From assembly GCA_001552515.1 (NCBI GenBank), contig BCRI01000032.1, positions 1 to 59,346 of the forward strand: a stretch of DNA of 59,346 bases. Reading direction: 5' to 3'. The position numbers and the translations under genes are program-made. Below are positions 48,959 through 56,725 of this stretch, piece after piece. The notes beneath the pieces were generated by a model, which ran no database searches, had not been told where the DNA came from, and saw only the letters and a program-made list of their open reading frames with translations. Origin of the DNA: Sphaerimonospora mesophila NBRC 14179 = JCM 3151 (GTDB lineage Bacteria > Actinomycetota > Actinomycetes > Streptosporangiales > Streptosporangiaceae). Numbering within the stretch: the first letter of the stretch is position 1; each line of letters opens with the position of its first letter.

Positions 48959-51345
48959 CGGCCCACCGGCTCGGCCGGCTCACCGGAGTCGGCCGGTTCC
49001 CCGGGTTCGACGATCTCGGTGAAAAGAAGGACCTGCTCCGGGGCGTCCGCCCGGCGTGCCGCCGCGACCCGATAGCGGATCCCCAGCCAGGTCATCCACA
49101 GCAGCGGCAGCACGCCGCCGACCATGAACACCACGTCGCCCGGGAGGCGGAGCCACTCGAGCACGGCGTTGGCCTTGCCCTGGAGGTAGCCGAGGCTGCG
49201 GGCGTCGGCGTACCCGGCTTCGAGGACCTTGTAGAGCTGCAGCGCGCCGCCGGGCAGCAGGGTGGCGAACGACATCCAGGCCAGGCCCAGGTTGAGCGAC
49301 CAGAAGGACAGCCGCGGCCAGCGGTCGGACCACCGCTCCTCCGGGATCAGATAGCGCAGCGCGAACACGGCGAATCCCACCGCGAGCATGCCGTACACGC
49401 CCATCATCGCGCCGTGCGCGTGGTTGGCCGTCAGGCCGGTGCCGATCTCGTAGTAGGACACGATCGGCAGGTTGATCAGGAACCCGAAGATCCCGGCGCC
49501 AAGGAAGTTCCAGAAACCGACGGCGACCAGGAACATCACCGCCCAGCGGTGCGGGAACGGCGTGCTCGACGGGCTCTTCTTACGCGCCCCGAGCTGCAGG
49601 AAGCTCCAGGCCTCCACGGTCAGGAACAGCAGCGGGATGACCTCGAGCGCGGAGAACATCGCGCCGAGGGCGAGGTGCTCGGCGGGCTCGCCGGAGAAGT
49701 ACAGGTGGTGCATGGTGCCGATCACGCCGCCGGCGCTGTACAGGACGATGTCGAGGTAGATCACCGCGAGCGCCACCCGTTCGCGCACCACGCCGAGCAT
49801 GACGAACAGGTAGGCGACGGTGACCGTGGTGAACAGCTCCATGAAGTCCTCGACCCACAGGTGCACCACGATGAACCGCCAGAAGTCGGCGCTGGTGAAC
49901 GAGGAGTCCGGTGTGGCGAGCAGGCCGACCGCGTAGAACGCCGGAAGCGCGAGCGCGGCGAGGAAGAACATCCACGGCATGTTGGCCACGCTCTCGGTGC
50001 GCAGCCGTCTGCGCAGCCCGCGGAAGAGGATCACCACCCAGATCGTCAGCCCGCCGACCAGCAGCACCTGCCACAGCCGGCCGAGGTCGAGGTATTCCCA
50101 GCCCTGGTTGCCGAGCCAGCTCCACAGCGGGCCCAGCCATCCGCGCTGCCCGGCCAGTTCGCCCAGCAGGCTGCCGCCGACGACCACGACGAGCGCCCCG
50201 AGCAGCAGCCGCGACAGCAGCGCCTGCCTGCGCGGCTCCCAGCCCCGGGAGATCAGCGGTGCCAGGAAGATGCCGATGGCCAGGAACGACGTGACCACCC
50301 AGAAGATCGCGAGCTGGGTGTGCCAGGTGCGGGTTAGGTTGTACGGCAGCCAGCGGTCCAGCGGAATGCCGAAGAAGGTGCCGAGATCGGCCCGGTAGTG
50401 CTGGGTGGCCGAACCGACGAGGACCTGCACCAGGAACAGCGCGGCCATGGCGAAGAAGAACCAGGCAGTGGTGCGCTGCGCCGGGGTGAGCAGGACGTCG
50501 CGCGGCGCGTGGAAGCGCAGGGTCCGCTGGTCGCGGCCGTGCCAGCCCAGGAAGTTCCATCGGCCGAACGCGGCGAACAGCGCCCCGGCGCCCCCCAGCA
50601 GGAAGATCAGCGACAGCACGCTCCACGTCACGGTGTGACCGGTCGGCCCGTTGTCGACCAGCGGCTCGGCGGGCCAGTTGTTGGTGTACGAGTACGTCTC
50701 CCCGGGCCGCTCGGCGGCGGCGGCCCAGGCCGACCAGCCGAAGTAGGCGGTCAGGTCGTGGATCTCCCCGGGGTCGGTCACCGCCTCGGGGCGCAGCCCC
50801 TGCTTGCCCTCCGGACGGCCGAGCAGGTCCGCGTAGTGGTCCCTGATCTCCTGGAACGCCGCACCCTGGGCCGCCGTCCAGACCAGCGTGCCGGTGCGCG
50901 CGTCGTATCGGTTGGTCCGGAATTCGGACACGGTGCCGGCGTGCGCGTCCGCGCTCCCCGCCCTGCGGTACCGCTCCTGCACGAAGGTGGCGCTGCGGTG
51001 CAGGTAGTCCGCGGTGAAGTCGGGGCCCAGGTAGGCGCCGTGCCCGAAGATCGATCCGTACTGCATGAGGCCGGTGCGCAGGAAGACCCGCTGGCCGTTC
51101 CGCACGTCGTCACCGGTGAAGATCACCTGACCGTCGGCCGTGGTGACGCGTTGCGGGATGGGCGGCTCGGCCTGGTAGGTGCGGACCGCGAGCAGTCCGA
51201 GGACGAGGAAGCCGAGGGCGGTCACCAGGATGGCCGCCTGAACCCAGCCGCCGCCGATCATTCGTGCTCGCTTGCCCCCGGAATCCGGATCGGGGCGAGC
51301 CGGCGGGACGTCCTCGGCCGGCTCCTCGACGATGATGTCCGACAT
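48955..51345 (-). CDS. norZ: Quinol-dependent nitric oxide reductase (qNOR)
   Basis: A single-subunit nitric oxide reductase of 796 residues that reduces NO to N2O with electrons from quinol. An N-terminal helix (about 36-55) is followed by an extracytoplasmic cytochrome-c-like domain without a haem-binding CxxCH motif, as expected for the quinol type, and then about 12 membrane helices. The haem and FeB ligands are seen in HLWVEDFMELFTTVTVAYLF, GVIGTMHHLYFSG and TANHAHGAMMGVYGML. The glutamates of HLWVEDFMELF belong to the family's proton/FeB site. No other denitrification gene is present, so NO detoxification is the likely task. It overlaps a small membrane protein gene downstream. Confidence 0.95.
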   Translation of the reverse strand: MSDIIVEEPAEDVPPARPDPDSGGKRARMIGGGWVQAAILVTALGFLVLGLLAVRTYQAEPPIPQRVTTADGQVIFTGDDVRNGQRVFLRTGLMQYGSIFGHGAYLGPDFTADYLHRSATFVQERYRRAGSADAHAGTVSEFRTNRYDARTGTLVWTAAQGAAFQEIRDHYADLLGRPEGKQGLRPEAVTDPGEIHDLTAYFGWSAWAAAAERPGETYSYTNNWPAEPLVDNGPTGHTVTWSVLSLIFLLGGAGALFAAFGRWNFLGWHGRDQRTLRFHAPRDVLLTPAQRTTAWFFFAMAALFLVQVLVGSATQHYRADLGTFFGIPLDRWLPYNLTRTWHTQLAIFWVVTSFLAIGIFLAPLISRGWEPRRQALLSRLLLGALVVVVGGSLLGELAGQRGWLGPLWSWLGNQGWEYLDLGRLWQVLLVGGLTIWVVILFRGLRRRLRTESVANMPWMFFLAALALPAFYAVGLLATPDSSFTSADFWRFIVVHLWVEDFMELFTTVTVAYLFVMLGVVRERVALAVIYLDIVLYSAGGVIGTMHHLYFSGEPAEHLALGAMFSALEVIPLLFLTVEAWSFLQLGARKKSPSSTPFPHRWAVMFLVAVGFWNFLGAGIFGFLINLPIVSYYEIGTGLTANHAHGAMMGVYGMLAVGFAVFALRYLIPEERWSDRWPRLSFWSLNLGLAWMSFATLLPGGALQLYKVLEAGYADARSLGYLQGKANAVLEWLRLPGDVVFMVGGVLPLLWMTWLGIRYRVAAARRADAPEQVLLFTEIVEPGEPADSGEPAEPVGR

Positions 51346-51789
51346 CCTCGCTCAGTCTCCTCAGGTCGTGCGGATGTTGGCCTTCCGGCACCGGACTCGC
51401 CTGGCGCTCCCCGCGGCGTCGTCCCGGCCCGGCGTGGGCCGGCGGAGGCTTACGGCGGATGGCTGTCGGCATGCCCGACCAAGCCGGTTTTGAACGAAAA
51501 ACGTTGTACAAACTACAGGTCGCGAACCCCGGCCCCGCACTCGCCCCGCTGTCACCTTCCATGGCGACCTATTGCCCGCGTGAACTGGGATTTTGGCTCG
51601 TCATGAGATTGCCGATGCTCTCGGCGGGTGTTTCGGTCCGACTTGATCGCCTGAGATCTACGGCTGGTATTTACGAGCAAGCCGGTTAATACCATCGATG
51701 TGGTGAATCTCTCACTCGGCGGCGGAGGAGCGAGGCCGGCGGCCGTCCGGACCCTCGACGGGCATCGGAGACGATCTAGGATCCCTGTT
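51346..51789. other. Divergent intergenic region norZ-rnz with an AT-rich palindromic tract
   Basis: This 444-bp gap has no supported gene. At 51487-51502 the inverted repeat GTTTT/AAAAC is followed directly by TTGTACAA (51504-51511), a perfect 8-bp palindrome, in a locally AT-rich stretch about 150 bp before norZ. It could be the binding site of an NO- or redox-responsive regulator. I cannot match it to a known consensus. The remainder is ordinary. Confidence 0.45.
51777..51782 (+). promoter_or_regulatory. -10 box of a leaderless rnz promoter
   Basis: TAGGAT ends seven bases before the GTG start of rnz. A weak -35 element (TCGACG) lies 16 bp upstream. Transcription would begin at or next to the start codon, and no ribosome binding site is present. 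Confidence 0.65.
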
Positions 51790-52716
51790 GTGTCCGTCCG
51801 CGAACTGGTCGTCCTGGGGACGTCGAGCGCCGTTCCCACCCGCCGCCGCAACCACAACGGGTATCTGCTGCGCTGGGACGGCGAGGGCTTCCTGTTCGAC
51901 CCGGGGGAGGGCACCCAGCGGCAGATGGTGCACGCCGGGGTCGCCTCGCACGACCTCACCTGGATCTGCGTCACGCACTTCCACGGCGACCACTGCCTCG
52001 GCCTGCCCGGGGTGATCCAGCGTGTCGCCCGCGACCGGGTGACCCATCCGGTGCGGGTCGCCTATCCCGCCTCCGGCGAGCCGTACTGGCGGCGGCTGCG
52101 CCATGCCACGTCGTTCGCCGACACGGACGTGATCGTCCCGTGCCCGGTCTCGGGCGATCGCGTCGAGTGGCCGGCCGGACCGGTGACGCTGACCGCCCGG
52201 CCGCTGTCGCACCCGATCGAGGCGTACGGCTACCGCCTGGACGAGCCGGCCGGGCACCGGATGCTGCCGGAAGAGCTGACCCGGCGGGGCGTGCACGGAC
52301 CGATGATCGGCGAGCTGCGGCGGCATGGTTCGCTGACCCTGCCCGACGGCTCGACGGTGACGCTGGCCGACTGCAGCGAGCCGCGCCCGGGCCAGAGCGC
52401 CGCTTTCGTGATGGACACCCGGCTGTGCGACGGGGTGTTCGCGCTGGCCGACGGCGTGGACCTGCTGGTGATCGAGTCGACGTTCCTGTCGGGTGAGGCG
52501 GGGCTGGCCGCCGATTACGGGCATCTCACGGCGGCCCAGGCGGGCCGGGTGGCGGCGGAGTGCGGGGTGCGGCGTCTCGTGCTGACCCACTTCTCCGAGC
52601 GCTACTCCTTCGAGGACGAGCCCCGTTTCGTCGCCGAGGTCCGCGAGGCGTACGACGGGGACGTGATCGTTGCGCGTGATCTCATGCGTATTCCGGTGCC
52701 GAAACGGGCACGTTGA
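51790..52716 (+). CDS. rnz: Ribonuclease Z (tRNA 3' endonuclease)
   Basis: A zinc-dependent beta-lactamase-fold nuclease of 308 residues that trims tRNA 3' ends. The metal motif HFHGDH comprises H63, H65, D67 and H68 ([14 protein letters not shown]). Further ligands lie in [14 protein letters not shown] and LTHFSERY. The N-terminus [20 protein letters not shown] is typical of the actinobacterial enzymes. The frame is open from 51700, but the GTG at 51790 fits both the homology and the leaderless promoter box. ogt follows after 41 bases. Confidence 0.94.
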   Translation: MSVRELVVLGTSSAVPTRRRNHNGYLLRWDGEGFLFDPGEGTQRQMVHAGVASHDLTWICVTHFHGDHCLGLPGVIQRVARDRVTHPVRVAYPASGEPYWRRLRHATSFADTDVIVPCPVSGDRVEWPAGPVTLTARPLSHPIEAYGYRLDEPAGHRMLPEELTRRGVHGPMIGELRRHGSLTLPDGSTVTLADCSEPRPGQSAAFVMDTRLCDGVFALADGVDLLVIESTFLSGEAGLAADYGHLTAAQAGRVAAECGVRRLVLTHFSERYSFEDEPRFVAEVREAYDGDVIVARDLMRIPVPKRAR

Positions 52717-52757
52717 ATTTTCGCGGACGTCATGTGGATCGGTGGGAGAATGGGCGG

Positions 52758-53288
52758 ATGGGGCAGACCGTAGCTTTCGGCAGCGTCCCGACCAGGCTCG
52801 GCGACGTGCTGGCGGCCGTGACGGAGGAGGGGGTCGTCGCCACGCACTTCCACGACGAGCCGCGCGTGCGGGCGCGCATCGCCGGCCGTCTCGGGCTGAC
52901 CGTGGCCGACGACCCGGATCGTACGGCGGCCGCGCGCGCCGAGCTCGCCGCCTACTTCAGCGGGGAGCTGCGGGAGTTCGGCGTGCCGATCGACTGGCGG
53001 CTCACCTCGCCCCTCCAGCGTCAGGTCCTCCGCACGCTCTTCGACACCGTTCCGTACGGAAAAGTCGTGACATATGGCGAGCTGTCGGCCAGGAGTGGGA
53101 CCGGTGTTCCCGCCCGCGGCATCGGTTCGATCATGGGCGGCAACCCGATCCCGATCATCGTGCCGTGTCACCGGGTGGTCGCGGGCAACGGCCTGGGCGG
53201 GTTCAGCGGCGGCGACGGCGTGGAGTCCAAGCGCTGGCTGCTGACCCTCGAAGGCCATCTCCAGCCACCGCTCGACTGGGACATGTGA
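52758..53288 (+). CDS. ogt: Methylated-DNA-protein-cysteine methyltransferase
   Basis: A 176-residue suicide repair enzyme that moves the alkyl group from O6-methylguanine to its own cysteine. The active site is C137 in IVPCHRVV. The preceding DNA-binding domain includes VPYGKVVTYGELSARSG and ARGIGSIMGGNP. A short N-terminal domain (about 1-80) precedes it. The ATG at 52758 is chosen. The frame is open to 52713 but those residues lack homology. GAGAAT (52746-52751), six bases before the ATG, may act as a -10 box of a leaderless mRNA. Confidence 0.93.
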   Translation: MGQTVAFGSVPTRLGDVLAAVTEEGVVATHFHDEPRVRARIAGRLGLTVADDPDRTAAARAELAAYFSGELREFGVPIDWRLTSPLQRQVLRTLFDTVPYGKVVTYGELSARSGTGVPARGIGSIMGGNPIPIIVPCHRVVAGNGLGGFSGGDGVESKRWLLTLEGHLQPPLDWDM

Positions 53289-53357
53289 CACCCGGACGCC
53301 ACCGGTCGCCCGACCACGGGGACGCCCGACCCCTCCGGCGCTGCGACACTGGACGGT

Positions 53358-54284
53358 GTGGGGCAGCAACAAGTGATCGCAGTCGTCGGCGCCACGGCGG
53401 CGGGCAAGTCCGACCTCGCCGTCGAGTTGGCGCTCCGGCTGGGCGGCGAGGTCGTCAACACCGACTCGATGCAGCTCTATCGCGGCATGGACATCGGCAC
53501 GGCCAAGCTGTCCCTCGCCGAGCGGCGGGGGGTGCCGCATCACCTGCTCGACATCTGGCCGGTGACCCGGACCGCCAGCGTCGCCGAATATCAGCGGCTG
53601 GCCCGCCCGCTGGTCGAGGACCTGCTCGCGCGCGGCCGGACGCCGATCCTGGCCGGCGGGTCGGGGCTCTACGTCAGGGCGGTCCTCGACGATCTGGAGT
53701 TTCCCGGCACCGATCCGGACCTGCGCGCCCGGCTGGAGCGGGAGCTCGCCGAGGCGGGTCCGGCCGTGCTGTACGACCGGCTCAAGAACCGTGACCCGGT
53801 GGCGGCCGAGACGATCCTGCCGAGCAACGGCCGCCGGATCGTCCGGGCCCTCGAGGTGATCGAGCTGTCCGGGCGTCCCTTCTCCGCCACCATGCCGTCG
53901 TACGACTCGGTCTACGACAGCGTGCAGATCGGCGTCGAGGTGCCCCGGCCGGTGCTCGACGAACGGATCGAGCTGCGGGTCTCCCGCATGTGGGAGGCCG
54001 GGCTGGTGGACGAGGTCGGCGGGCTGCTCGAGCAGGGCCTGGCCGAGGGGCGGACCGCGAGCCGGGCGCTCGGCTACGCCCAGGTCCTGCGCTTCCTGTC
54101 CGGGGAGTGGACCGAGGAGCAGGCACGCGCGGAGACCGTGCGGGCGACCCGCAGGTTCGCCCGGCGGCAGGAGTCGTGGTTCCGCCGCGACCCCCGGGTG
54201 GTGTGGCTGCCGTTCGACCCCGCCGGCGGACGGGCCGCCCTCGCGGACCTCGCCGACCGGGCGCTCGCACTGGTGCGCGGGTAG
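53358..54284 (+). CDS. miaA: tRNA dimethylallyltransferase MiaA
   Basis: An enzyme of 308 residues that transfers the isopentenyl group from DMAPP to A37 of tRNA, the substrate later thiomethylated by MiaB (46234). The P-loop is GATAAGKS (11-18), the DSMQLYRGMDIGTAK block binds tRNA and substrate, and AGGSGLYVRAVLDDL and SRALGYAQVL are family landmarks. The GTG at 53358 is the start, with GACACT (53345-53350) seven bases before it as a possible -10 box. It precedes dapF by nine bases. Confidence 0.96.
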   Translation: MGQQQVIAVVGATAAGKSDLAVELALRLGGEVVNTDSMQLYRGMDIGTAKLSLAERRGVPHHLLDIWPVTRTASVAEYQRLARPLVEDLLARGRTPILAGGSGLYVRAVLDDLEFPGTDPDLRARLERELAEAGPAVLYDRLKNRDPVAAETILPSNGRRIVRALEVIELSGRPFSATMPSYDSVYDSVQIGVEVPRPVLDERIELRVSRMWEAGLVDEVGGLLEQGLAEGRTASRALGYAQVLRFLSGEWTEEQARAETVRATRRFARRQESWFRRDPRVVWLPFDPAGGRAALADLADRALALVRG

Positions 54285-54287
54285 GAT
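54282..54287 (+). promoter_or_regulatory. -10 box of a leaderless dapF promoter
   Basis: TAGGAT overlaps the miaA stop codon region and ends six bases before the dapF ATG. It is the same hexamer and nearly the same spacing as before rnz. dapF could therefore be made both from the miaA transcript and from its own leaderless mRNA. Confidence 0.55.
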
Positions 54288-54293
54288 CCCGAC

Positions 54294-55130
54294 ATGCGTT
54301 TCGTCAAGGGTCACGGCACCGAGAACGACTTCGTCATCCTGCCGGACCCGGACGCGCGGCTCGAGCTGACCGCAGCGGGGGTCGCCGCCCTGTGCGACCG
54401 CCGTGCCGGCATCGGGGCCGACGGCGTGCTGCGGGTCGTGCGCACCGAGCGCTGCGCCGAGGTGGCCGATCAGGCCGGTGCGGCCGAGTGGTTCATGGAC
54501 TACCGCAACGCCGACGGCGGCGTCGCCGAGATGTGCGGCAACGGCGTGCGCGTGTTCGCCCGATACCTGGTCGAAGCGGGCCTGGCCGCCGCCGGGGAGT
54601 TCGGCGTCGCCACCCGGGCCGGGGTCAAGCGGGTGCGGCTCGCCGAGACCGGGGACGTCACCGTCGAGATGGGCCGGCCCCTGGTCCTGGGCGGGAGCCG
54701 TACGACCGTCGAGGGGCGGACCTACGACGGCCTCAACGTCAACATGGGCAACCCCCATCTGGCCTGCCTGATCGACGATCCGGTCGCCGACTTCGACCTC
54801 GGCCGGGAGCCGGAGTTCGACCGGGAGGTCTATCCGGACGGCGTCAACATCGAGCTGATCAACGTGGTCGGCGATCACGCCGTCGTCATGCGGGTGCACG
54901 AGCGGGGCTCGGGGGAGACCCGGTCATGCGGCACCGGGGCCGTGGCCACCGCCGTGGCCGCCGCCCGGGCGGCCGGGGAGCCGACCGGGGCTTGGCAGAT
55001 CCGCGTGCCGGGCGGTACGGTCACCGTCACCCTCGATGCGGACACCAGCCATCTGTCCGGACCCGCCGTGCTCGTCGCCTCCGGAGTGATCGAGGCCGGC
55101 CTCCTCGACCAGGTCATAACACCGCGGTAG
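54294..55130 (+). CDS. dapF: Diaminopimelate epimerase
   Basis: A 278-residue PLP-independent epimerase that converts LL- to meso-diaminopimelate for lysine and peptidoglycan. The two catalytic cysteines are C81 (EMCGNGVR) and C212 (RSCGTGAVA). The N-terminal KGHGTENDFVILPD and the NMGNPHLACLI block are conserved. Length is normal. It closes the miaA-dapF pair typical of actinomycetes. A 77-bp gap with short inverted repeats separates it from the protease gene. Confidence 0.96.
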   Translation: MRFVKGHGTENDFVILPDPDARLELTAAGVAALCDRRAGIGADGVLRVVRTERCAEVADQAGAAEWFMDYRNADGGVAEMCGNGVRVFARYLVEAGLAAAGEFGVATRAGVKRVRLAETGDVTVEMGRPLVLGGSRTTVEGRTYDGLNVNMGNPHLACLIDDPVADFDLGREPEFDREVYPDGVNIELINVVGDHAVVMRVHERGSGETRSCGTGAVATAVAAARAAGEPTGAWQIRVPGGTVTVTLDADTSHLSGPAVLVASGVIEAGLLDQVITPR

Positions 55131-55207
55131 GGGTAAAACGGTAGATCCCTAGAGGGACCAGTCGCAGTTACCTTGGGGCCATCCCCAGCCCTCTCAAGGA
55201 GAACTGC

Positions 55208-56560
55208 ATGTTCCGGAGAAATTCCTTAATTGTGGCCGGAGTCCTGGTGGCCTCCGGTCTCACGATTCCGATCGGCGCGGCCATCGCGGAACCGGCTCCG
55301 GCCGCACAGGCACCGGCGGCCCAGGCCGTCGTGGCCGACCCGCCGCCCGGCCTGGTCGCGGCGATGCAGCGCGATCTCGGCCTCAGCGCCGAGCAGGCCA
55401 AGACCAGGCTGGCCAACGAGCAGCGGGCGGGCCGTACCGAGTCGTCGCTGCGCGGCAGGCTCGGCGACCGGTTCGGCGGCGCCTGGCTGACCGGCGCCGA
55501 CGCCAAGCTCGTGGTCGCCACCACCGACTCCTCCGCCGCCTCCGCGATCGCGGCCGAGGGCGCCCAGGCCAAGGTGGTCAAGCACCCGTACGCCGCCCTC
55601 GTCGACGCGAAGAACGCGCTCGACCGGGTCGGGAGCAGGGCGCCCAAGACCGCGCCGGTCTGGTACGTCGACGTGCAGAGCAACAGCGTCGTCGTGCTGT
55701 CCTCCGAGCCGGCCGCCGCGGAGAAGTTCGTCGCCGCCAGCGGCGCCGACCGCTCGCTGATCCGGGTCGAGCGGTCGGACGAGCAGCCGCAGACCTTCTA
55801 CGACCTGCGCGGCGGCGACGCCTACTACATCGGCAGCGGCAGCCGCTGCTCGATCGGCTTCCCGGTCACCCGGGGCACCACGCAGGGCTTCGTGACCGCC
55901 GGCCACTGCGGCAGCACCGGCGCCTCCACCAGCGGCTCCAACCGGGTCGCCCAGGGCAGCTTCCAGGGCTCGTCGTTCCCCGGCAACGACTACGCGTGGG
56001 TCGCGGCGAACAGCAACTGGACGGCCCAGCCGTGGGTCAACCAGAACGGCGGCAACCTGACCGTCCGCGGCTCGAACGTGGCGCTCGTCGGCGCCTCGAT
56101 CTGCCGGTCGGGCTCGACCACCGGCTGGCACTGCGGCACGGTCCAGCAGCACAACACCAGCGTCACCTACTCCCAGGGCACCGTCTACGAGGTGACCCGC
56201 ACCAGCGTGTGCGCCGAGCCCGGTGACTCCGGCGGCTCGTTCATCTCCGGCGACCAGGCGCAGGGCGTCACCTCCGGCGGCAGCGGGAACTGCAGCTCCG
56301 GCGGCACGACCTACTACCAGCCGGTCAACGAGATCCTCTCGGTCTACGGCCTCACCCTCAAGACCACGGGCAACGGCCCCAGCCCGACCCCGACCCCGAC
56401 CCAGACCAACAACCCCGGTGGCACCTGGCAGACGTACACCGCGTACTCGGCCGGCGCCACGGTGACCTACGGCGGCGCCACCTACCGGTGCCTCCAGGCG
56501 CACACCTCCCTGCCGGGCTGGGAGCCGCCGAACGTGCCCGCCCTCTGGCAGCGGCTCTGA
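55208..56560 (+). CDS. Secreted S1 serine protease (streptogrisin/alpha-lytic type) with chitin-binding module
   Basis: A secreted preproenzyme of 450 residues: signal peptide (about 1-27), a pro-region (about 45-195) that acts as folding chaperone and inhibitor, and a mature chymotrypsin-like protease from about residue 200 with triad H233 (TAGHC), D261 (NDYAWV) and S341 (GDSGGS). Cysteines C214/C234, C299/C309 and C335/C362 can form the three usual disulfides. A Pro/Thr linker (about 390-403) leads to a C-terminal CBM5/12-like module (WQTYTAYSAGATVTYGG to ALWQRL) that binds chitin. The ATG at 55208 follows aaggagaactgc. A hairpin terminator follows. Confidence 0.95.
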   Translation: MFRRNSLIVAGVLVASGLTIPIGAAIAEPAPAAQAPAAQAVVADPPPGLVAAMQRDLGLSAEQAKTRLANEQRAGRTESSLRGRLGDRFGGAWLTGADAKLVVATTDSSAASAIAAEGAQAKVVKHPYAALVDAKNALDRVGSRAPKTAPVWYVDVQSNSVVVLSSEPAAAEKFVAASGADRSLIRVERSDEQPQTFYDLRGGDAYYIGSGSRCSIGFPVTRGTTQGFVTAGHCGSTGASTSGSNRVAQGSFQGSSFPGNDYAWVAANSNWTAQPWVNQNGGNLTVRGSNVALVGASICRSGSTTGWHCGTVQQHNTSVTYSQGTVYEVTRTSVCAEPGDSGGSFISGDQAQGVTSGGSGNCSSGGTTYYQPVNEILSVYGLTLKTTGNGPSPTPTPTQTNNPGGTWQTYTAYSAGATVTYGGATYRCLQAHTSLPGWEPPNVPALWQRL

Positions 56561-56601
56561 TCCACATGTCGCCCGTCAGGGGTTGATTTCCGCAGCGACC
56601 G

Positions 56602-56630
56602 CGGCGCCGTACCCCCATGGTGCGGCGCCG
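56602..56630 (+). terminator. Terminator after the protease gene
   Basis: CGGCGCCGTACC (56602-56613) pairs with GGTGCGGCGCCG (56619-56630) with one G-T pair and a 5-nt loop, about 40 bases after the protease stop. It isolates the protease transcript from the gene that follows. Confidence 0.75.
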
Positions 56631-56725
56631 TGGGCGTTTCATGACCATGCTGTTCAAGACCGTGCTGTTCACGCGGCACGGGCGATGACCGGAGGCCGGG
56701 TTTGGCGTCGTGGGCTGTTTGGGAC

